From positions 1-10,029 of the forward strand of contig JAUHVN010000083.1 of the NCBI GenBank assembly GCA_030425055.1: DNA of 10,029 nucleotides, given 5' to 3'. Below are positions 6,309-10,029 of the stretch, in pieces. Positions within the stretch are counted from its first letter, which is position 1. Each line of letters starts with the position of its first letter. The notes below the pieces were generated by a model. The model was not told where the DNA came from, made no database searches, and saw only the letters and a program-made list of their open reading frames with translations. Made by a program: the position numbers and the translations under genes. This DNA is from Actinomycetes bacterium. GTDB taxonomy: Bacteria; Actinomycetota; Actinomycetes; Actinomycetales; Microbacteriaceae.

Positions 6309-7045
6309 TGCGGCGCCTTGATCATGTAGCCGACGCCGCGCACGGTGTGCAGCAGCGGCTCGCGACCCGCGTCGATCTTCTTGCGCAGATACGACACGTA
6401 CAGCTCGACGACGCTCGAGCGCCCGCCGAAGTCGTAGTTCCACACCCGATCGAGGATCTGCGCCTTCGACAGCACGCGGCGCGGGTTGCGCATGAGGTAG
6501 CGCAGCAGCTCGAACTCGGTCGCGGTGAGCTCGATCTGCTCGCCGGCGCGGTCGACCTCGTGGCTGTCCTCGTTGAGGGTGAGGTCGCCCACGCGCAGGA
6601 TCGGCTCCGCTCCGCTCGAGAAGGCGGTGCCCGCCCGGCGCATCAGGCCTCGCAGCCGTGCGACGACCTCTTCGAGGCTGAAGGGCTTGGTGACGTAGTC
6701 GTCGCCGCCGGCGGTGAGCCCCGCGATGCGGTCGGCCACCGCGTCCTTCGCCGTCAGGAACAGCACCGGCACGTCGTCGCCCGACTGGCGCAGCCGCTGC
6801 AGCACGGCCATGCCGTCGAGATCGGGCATCATGATGTCGAGCACGAGGCCGTCCGGCTCGAACTCGCGGGCCGCCTGGAGCGCCTCGAAGCCGCTCGACG
6901 CGGTGCGCACCTCCCATCCCTCCATCCGCAGCGCCATCGACAGCAGGTCGGTGAGCATCTGCTCGTCGTCGACGACGAGCACGCGCAGCGCAGAGCCGTC
7001 GGGGCGCGTGAGGGCGGGAGCGGGGGTGTGCGTGGGAGTGGACAT
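6305..7045 (-). CDS. OmpR/PhoB-family response regulator
   Basis: A 246-residue DNA-binding regulator, partner of the adjacent kinase. The receiver domain spans about residues 20-135: acidic pair Asp26/Asp27 (VLVVDDE), phospho-acceptor Asp70 (LVLDIMMPDLDG), Thr98 (FLTAK) and Lys120 (VTKPFS). A short linker leads to a winged-helix DNA-binding domain, about 150-244, with TATEFELLRYLMRNP, the helix segment SSVVELYVSYLRKKID and the wing HTVRGVGYMIK. This architecture usually binds as a dimer on direct repeats about 11 bases apart. Such repeats (CATAGG) stand just upstream of its own gene. ATG 7045 follows the G-rich stretch GGGGAC; an out-of-frame ATG 8 bases upstream (7053) leads only to an Arg/Pro/Ser-rich frame. 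By sequence style it is close to actinobacterial TrcR/PrrA-type regulators, but I would not assign a named orthologue. Confidence 0.95.
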   Translation of the reverse strand: MSTPTHTPAPALTRPDGSALRVLVVDDEQMLTDLLSMALRMEGWEVRTASSGFEALQAAREFEPDGLVLDIMMPDLDGMAVLQRLRQSGDDVPVLFLTAKDAVADRIAGLTAGGDDYVTKPFSLEEVVARLRGLMRRAGTAFSSGAEPILRVGDLTLNEDSHEVDRAGEQIELTATEFELLRYLMRNPRRVLSKAQILDRVWNYDFGGRSSVVELYVSYLRKKIDAGREPLLHTVRGVGYMIKAPQ

Positions 7046-7056
7046 GTCCCCATTGT

Positions 7057-7094
7057 GCGGGCGAACCTATGCGGTTCCTATGGTGCGGCCTATG
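7057..7094 (-). promoter_or_regulatory. Promoter/operator of the response-regulator gene with three CATAGG direct repeats (CATAGGTTC copy 2)
   Basis: Read on the minus strand, CATAGG occurs at 7094-7089, 7082-7077 and 7071-7066, with starts 12 and 11 bases apart. That places the repeats on roughly the same face of the helix, as OmpR-family dimers prefer. The promoter-proximal copy extends to CATAGGTTCGCCCGC (7071-7057), identical to 1833-1847. TAGGTT (7069-7064) could be the -10, giving a start near 7056 and a leader of about 11 bases containing GGGGAC before ATG 7045. No good -35 is visible; the middle and distal repeats occupy that zone. Autoregulation is the simplest reading. Activation and repression cannot be told apart from sequence. 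Confidence 0.6.
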
Positions 7095-7133
7095 GACCTG
7101 CTGTGAGTGGCGGAGTCCGAGTCATCACGAATC

Positions 7134-7142
7134 CATAGGTTC
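7134..7142 (+). promoter_or_regulatory. Predicted promoter/regulator site before the ABC transporter genes (CATAGGTTC copy 3)
   Basis: CATAGGTTC on the plus strand, 74 bases before the permease start. TCCATAGG (7132-7139) is also the inverse of CCTATGGA (7089-7096) in the regulator's operator, so the divergent region carries half-sites facing both ways. TAGGTT (7136-7141) could serve as a -10, with a transcript start around 7148. A half-match, CATCAC, lies 11 bases upstream at 7123. No -35 consensus is visible. Shared control with the regulator gene is inferred from the motif alone. Confidence 0.5.
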
Positions 7143-7164
7143 CTCAGAATCCGCTCATCACCGG

Positions 7165-7199
7165 CATCCCTACTTTTCGGGATGGGCCGCCGCTCGGCC
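7165..7199 (+). promoter_or_regulatory. Two tandem hairpins in the leader of the ABC permease gene
   Basis: CATCCC (7165-7170) pairs with GGGATG (7179-7184) across the loop TACTTTTC. Directly after it, GGCCG (7185-7189) pairs with CGGCC (7195-7199) across CCGCT. The Shine-Dalgarno GGAAGGAG (7204-7211) follows 4 bases later. Neither stem is followed by a T run, so termination is unlikely; an effect on translation or mRNA stability is possible. The first stem is the more notable one because its loop is unusually T-rich for this DNA. Confidence 0.3.
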
Positions 7200-7215
7200 G
7201 CCCGGAAGGAGCCCC

Positions 7216-8688
7216 ATGTACTGGACGTACCTGCGCCGCGAACTCGCCGGTCGCACGAAACAGACGATCATCGTCGCGAGCGGTCTGGCGATCGCCATCG
7301 CGCTGGTGATCGTCGTCAACGCCCTGTCGGCCGGTGTGCGCGACGCCCAGTCGGCGGCGCTCGAGTCGGTGTACGGCGTCGGCACCGACCTGACGGTGTC
7401 GGGTGCGGGGACCCAGCCGGGCGAAGACGGGGGAGGCGGCCCGCGGTTCGAGTTCGGCGCCGACGCCGGGCAGACCCAGGACGGGACGACCGAGATCTCG
7501 CAGTCGGTGCTGGCGGCCGAGCGCTTCCGCGGCACTCTGGACGCGTCGTCGGTCGACACCGTCGCCTCGATCGACGGCGTCGCCGCCGCCTCGGGCGCTC
7601 TCTCGCTGACCAACACGTCGTTCTCGGGCGAGCTGCCCGACTTCTCGCAGCAGCAGGCCGGTGAGGGCGGACCGGGCGGCGGCCAGGGCGCCCCGCCCGA
7701 GGGCGGCTTCGACGGCGCCGGCGGCAGCGCGTTCGACGTCGACTCGTTCACCGTCCTCGGGATCGACCCCGGCGCCGACGCCGTCGGGCCGCTGTCGGCG
7801 GTGACCCTCGACGAGGGCCGTGGGCTCGACGCGGGCGACGCCACGGACGCCGTCGCCGTGCTCGACTCGGCCTACGCGAGCTCGAGCGAGCTCGTCGTCG
7901 GCGACAGCATCGACGTCGGCGGCGAGCAGTTCGAGATCGTCGGGATCGTGTCGTCGACCTCGACCTCCGCCGACACCGCGGCGAACGTCTACATCCCGCT
8001 CGGCGTCGCCCAGGAGCTCGCCGGTCTCGAGGACGTCGTCTCGACCGTCTACGTGCAGGCCGACTCGGCCGCATCGCTGGACGCCGTGCAGACCGCCGTC
8101 GAGTCCGCACTGCCCGACGCGACGGTCTCGTCGCAGTCCGACCTCGCCTCGACCGTGTCGGGATCGCTGTCGAGCGCATCGTCGCTCATCACGAGCCTCG
8201 GCACGTGGCTGTCGATCATCGTGCTGGCGGTCGCGCTGGCGATGGCGGTGCTGTTCACCGTCTCGGGCGTGACGCGGCGCACCCGCGAGTTCGGCACGCT
8301 CAAGGCGATCGGCTGGTCCGATCGCCGCGTCGTCGGGCAGGTCGCGGGCGAGTCGATGGTGCAGAGCCTGCTCGGCGGCGCCGTGGGGCTCGCGCTCGGA
8401 CTCATCGGCATCGGCATCGTCAACGCCATCTCGCCGACCATCTCGTCGGCTCCCGCCACGCAGGCCGCGGCTCCCGGGCAGGGCGCGGGCGGGCCGGGCG
8501 GGTTCGGCGGCCCGTTCGCCGGTCTGTCCGAGGCATCCACCGAGATCGTGCTCCACGCCCCCGTCACGCTGTGGATCGTCGTCGCCGCCATCGGGCTGGC
8601 GGTCGTCGGCGGCGTCGTCGCCGGCGCGTTCGGCGGCTGGCGCGCGTCGCGGCTCAGCCCGGCAGAAGCACTGCGAGCGGTCGCATGA
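7216..8688 (+). CDS. ABC transporter permease, MacB/LolC/FtsX superfamily
   Basis: A 490-residue membrane protein with the classical MacB/LolC layout: TM1 about 17-38, a large extracytoplasmic domain about 40-328, then TM2 about 330-351, TM3 about 382-404 and TM4 about 449-472. The cytosolic turn after TM2, RRTREFGTLKAIGWSDR (354-370), and the C-terminal GWRASRLSPAEALR (474-487) are hallmarks of the FtsX permease domain. Such proteins do not form an ordinary channel; they couple cytosolic ATP hydrolysis to movement of the outer domain (mechanotransmission), serving lipoprotein, peptide or drug export or signalling. The outer domain carries Gly-rich insertions near residues 68-88 and 147-171, and a third lies at 418-436 between TM3 and TM4. 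ATG 7216 follows GGAAGGAG by 4 bases; the frame stays open to 7069 but that crosses the regulatory region. The stop overlaps an ATG (ATGA) in frame with the ATPase. The substrate is unknown. Confidence 0.92.
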   Translation: MYWTYLRRELAGRTKQTIIVASGLAIAIALVIVVNALSAGVRDAQSAALESVYGVGTDLTVSGAGTQPGEDGGGGPRFEFGADAGQTQDGTTEISQSVLAAERFRGTLDASSVDTVASIDGVAAASGALSLTNTSFSGELPDFSQQQAGEGGPGGGQGAPPEGGFDGAGGSAFDVDSFTVLGIDPGADAVGPLSAVTLDEGRGLDAGDATDAVAVLDSAYASSSELVVGDSIDVGGEQFEIVGIVSSTSTSADTAANVYIPLGVAQELAGLEDVVSTVYVQADSAASLDAVQTAVESALPDATVSSQSDLASTVSGSLSSASSLITSLGTWLSIIVLAVALAMAVLFTVSGVTRRTREFGTLKAIGWSDRRVVGQVAGESMVQSLLGGAVGLALGLIGIGIVNAISPTISSAPATQAAAPGQGAGGPGGFGGPFAGLSEASTEIVLHAPVTLWIVVAAIGLAVVGGVVAGAFGGWRASRLSPAEALRAVA

Positions 8689-8719
8689 CCGCGGCATCCG
8701 AGTCCATCACCGACACCAC

Positions 8720-8724
8720 GGGAG
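8720..8724 (+). promoter_or_regulatory. Ribosome-binding site deciding the ATPase start
   Basis: GGGAG lies 5 bases before ATG 8730. The alternative ATG 8685, which overlaps the permease stop, has only a poor G-rich match upstream and would depend on coupling. This favours 8730, though both starts may be used. Confidence 0.55.
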
Positions 8725-8729
8725 ACGAC

Positions 8730-9455
8730 ATGACCATGACAGACACCGGCACCGCGCCGACCACCGAGCCCGACCAGCCCGCCCTGCCGATCTACCGGCT
8801 GGCCGAGGTGACGCGCACGTACTCCCAGAAGAACCGCGTCGTCCATGCGCTCGCGGGGGTCGACCTCGAGATCCGCCCGGGGGACTTCGTCACGATCCAG
8901 GGCCCGACCGGTGGCGGCAAGTCGACGCTGCTCCAGCTGCTCGGCGCCCTCGACCGCCCGACGTCGGGCACCATCCTGCTGGGGGACACCGATCTGGGCA
9001 CGGCCGGCGACGGCGCGCTGCACCGCATCCGCGCGCACGAGATCGGCTTCGTGTTCCAGGGGTTCAACCTCATCCCGACGCTCACCGCCGGCGAGAACGT
9101 CGACATGGCGCTCGAGCCGCTGCGACTGTCGAAGGCCGAGCGCGCGGAGCGCGTCGCCGAGGCGCTCGCCCGCGTCGGTCTCGCCGACCGTGCCGATCAC
9201 CGGCCGGGCGAGCTGTCGGGCGGCCAGCAGCAGCGCGTCGCGATCGCGCGCGCGCTCGTGAAGCGGCCTCGCGTCATGCTCGCCGACGAGCCGACGGGCA
9301 ACCTCGACGAGCGCATGCGCGACGAGATCCTCGACGTGCTGCAAGGACTCAACGACGGGGGACTCACCCTCGTCGTGGTGACCCACGACTCGGCGGTCGC
9401 GCGGAGGGCGACCCGGCGCCTGAGACTGGCGAACGGGAGGATCGCCGAGTTGTGA
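8730..9455 (+). CDS. ABC transporter ATP-binding protein, MacB/LolD type
   Basis: Cytosolic ATPase that drives the permease encoded just before it. From ATG 8730 it has 241 residues, normal for LolD/MacB-type ATPases. A disordered N-terminus of about 20 residues (Thr/Pro-rich) is followed by the core: Walker A GPTGGGKST (58-66), Q-loop FVFQGFNLIPTLT (107-119, Gln110), signature LSGGQQQR (162-169), Walker B VMLADEP (182-188) and switch His219 (VVTHD). All catalytic residues are present. The FVFQGFNLIP form of the Q-loop is typical of the family that partners FtsX-like permeases. The start is chosen on GGGAG (8720-8724). ATG 8685, which overlaps the permease stop as ATGA, is in frame and would add 15 residues without conserved motifs. 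Both proteins belong to one transcription unit with the CATAGGTTC site at 7134. Confidence 0.95.
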   Translation: MTMTDTGTAPTTEPDQPALPIYRLAEVTRTYSQKNRVVHALAGVDLEIRPGDFVTIQGPTGGGKSTLLQLLGALDRPTSGTILLGDTDLGTAGDGALHRIRAHEIGFVFQGFNLIPTLTAGENVDMALEPLRLSKAERAERVAEALARVGLADRADHRPGELSGGQQQRVAIARALVKRPRVMLADEPTGNLDERMRDEILDVLQGLNDGGLTLVVVTHDSAVARRATRRLRLANGRIAEL

Positions 9456-9483
9456 GCCGCCGGCGGCGGCCGCATGCGGTCGC

Positions 9484-9538
9484 CCGGATCAGGTGATCCG
9501 GCGCAGACAGGCCGTTCCAGCCTCTCCTCCGCCTGTCT
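9484..9538. terminator. Possible bidirectional terminator region between convergent genes
   Basis: The 101-base gap between the ATPase and epimerase genes (convergent) holds two inverted repeats. CCGGATCA (9484-9491) pairs with TGATCCGG (9494-9501); with a 2-base gap the effective loop is AGGT. AGACAGGC (9505-9512) pairs with GCCTGTCT (9531-9538) across 18 bases. No T run follows on either strand, so these would be GC-type, factor-independent-like stems at best. Position supports a terminator role; sequence alone does not prove it. Confidence 0.35.
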
Positions 9539-9556
9539 CCGTCGGATCGCCGGTTC

Positions 9557-10029
9557 TCAGCCGGCGGCGCGCGCGTGGGCGACGATGCGATCGAACACCC
9601 GGTCGAGGTCGTCGTCCACGCGCTGCAGATGCGGATGCGCGTCGTGGTGCGCGATGATCTGCCGTGCGCCCTCGTCGAAGCCGATCGTGGGGCGGAACTC
9701 GGGCACGAGAGCGCGCACCTTCGCGCAGTCGAACACGACGGAGTGCGCCTTGTCGCCGATGAGCGTGGGGCCCAGGTCGGGTGCGAAGCGTGCGATGGTC
9801 TCGCTGGCGACGTGCACGAACTCGGGATGCCGCACCCCTGCCGCCTCGGCGAGCCAGCCGTAGATGCGGTCCCACGTGGGCGCGTGGTCGCCGGTGATCG
9901 TGAACGCCTCGCCGATGGCATCGGGATGCCCGAACAGCCCGACCAGGCCGACGGCGACGTCGTCGGCGTGCGTGATCGTCCACTGGCTCGTGCCGTCGCC
10001 GTGCACGACCACCGGTCGCCCGGCGCGCA
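9557..10029 (-). CDS. NAD-dependent epimerase/dehydratase-like protein (extended SDR), C-terminal part
   Basis: The frame is open from the right edge to the TGA at 9559-9557, giving 156 visible residues, so the N-terminal half, including the Rossmann NAD-binding motif, lies outside. The visible part begins RAGRPVVVHGDGTSQWTITH, typical of the stretch after the catalytic YxxxK region in sugar-nucleotide epimerase-like proteins. HADDVAVGLVGLFG and EAFTITGDHAPTWDRIYGWLAEAAG follow, then GDKAHSVVFDCAKVRALVPEF and a C-terminal helical tail. In this subgroup the D-D-V-A segment is where the domain contacts substrate and folds back on the NAD domain. The GTG at 10012 lies inside the conserved VVVHGDGT block and is not the start. 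It faces the ABC genes and has no obvious link to them. The substrate cannot be told; the true family cannot be refined without the N-terminus. Confidence 0.8.
   Translation of the reverse strand, partial: RAGRPVVVHGDGTSQWTITHADDVAVGLVGLFGHPDAIGEAFTITGDHAPTWDRIYGWLAEAAGVRHPEFVHVASETIARFAPDLGPTLIGDKAHSVVFDCAKVRALVPEFRPTIGFDEGARQIIAHHDAHPHLQRVDDDLDRVFDRIVAHARAAG

Noticed and set aside
6309..6917. Upstream extension of the kinase frame.
   Set aside because: It overlaps the regulator's coding sequence and translates to Arg/Gly-rich sequence. GTG 6308 overlapping the regulator stop is the natural start.
7165..7184. The T-rich-loop hairpin as an intrinsic terminator or riboswitch.
   Set aside because: The T run lies in the loop rather than after the stem, and the leader is too short and lacks any conserved aptamer pattern that I recognise.
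7069..7215. Possible longer permease start at 7069.
   Set aside because: It would run through the repeat-bearing regulatory region and add residues before TM1 unlike the family. GGAAGGAG before ATG 7216 is decisive.
9456..9479. Perfect palindromes GCCGCCGGCGGC (9456-9467) and CCGCATGCGG (9470-9479) after the ATPase stop.
   Set aside because: Simple GCC/GGC repeats and short palindromes are common in DNA this GC-rich. With no loop and no T run they cannot be supported as a terminator or operator.
1..10029. Insertion sequences, CRISPR repeats, prophage genes, attachment sites, tRNA or rRNA.
   Set aside because: No transposase, integrase, regularly spaced long repeats or tRNA-like cloverleaf was found on either strand; base composition is even across the window.

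Overview
The window is high-GC DNA with tightly packed genes, frequent 4-base start/stop overlaps (ATGA, GTGA), GTG starts and actinobacterial versions of GlmU, Prs and OmpR-type regulators. It looks like a chromosomal segment of a high-GC Gram-positive actinobacterium, most likely one of the Microbacteriaceae. That assignment is inference from composition and protein style. I see no mobile element, CRISPR array, tRNA or rRNA, and no abrupt change in base composition.

Layout, left to right. (1) Positions 1-1815 hold housekeeping genes: the 3' two thirds of glmU (cell-wall precursor synthesis), overlapping prs (PRPP synthesis). (2) Positions 1893-4770 hold a three-gene, translationally coupled operon: an exported FMN-binding lipoprotein, an ApbE-type FMN transferase, and a membrane protein fusing an NqrB/RnfD-like domain to a cytosolic ferredoxin-NADP reductase-like domain. 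(3) Positions 4764-7045, minus strand, hold a two-component system (response regulator, then histidine kinase, GTGA overlap). The kinase gene runs convergently into the reductase gene with a 7-base overlap. (4) Positions 7216-9455, plus strand, hold a MacB/LolC/FtsX-type ABC permease and its ATPase, divergent from the regulator. (5) Positions 9557-10029, minus strand, hold the C-terminal part of an NAD-dependent epimerase/dehydratase-like protein that leaves the window.

Reading it together: the redox operon has the parts for moving electrons from cytosolic NAD(P)H, through FAD and a flavin/membrane carrier, to a flavin on a surface lipoprotein, without haem or iron-sulphur proteins. ApbE would attach the FMN covalently. 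The two-component system sits between this operon and the ABC exporter-like pair. The sequence CATAGGTTC occurs just upstream of all three transcription units (1833-1841 plus, 7071-7063 minus, 7134-7142 plus), each time in the direction of transcription. In front of the regulator gene its CATAGG core is repeated three times at 11-12 base spacing, as expected for an OmpR-family regulator. The likely picture is one regulon: an envelope or redox signal sensed by the kinase, with the regulator controlling itself, the ABC pair and the flavin electron-transfer operon. The gene families are well supported. The regulon and the electron-transfer direction are inference.
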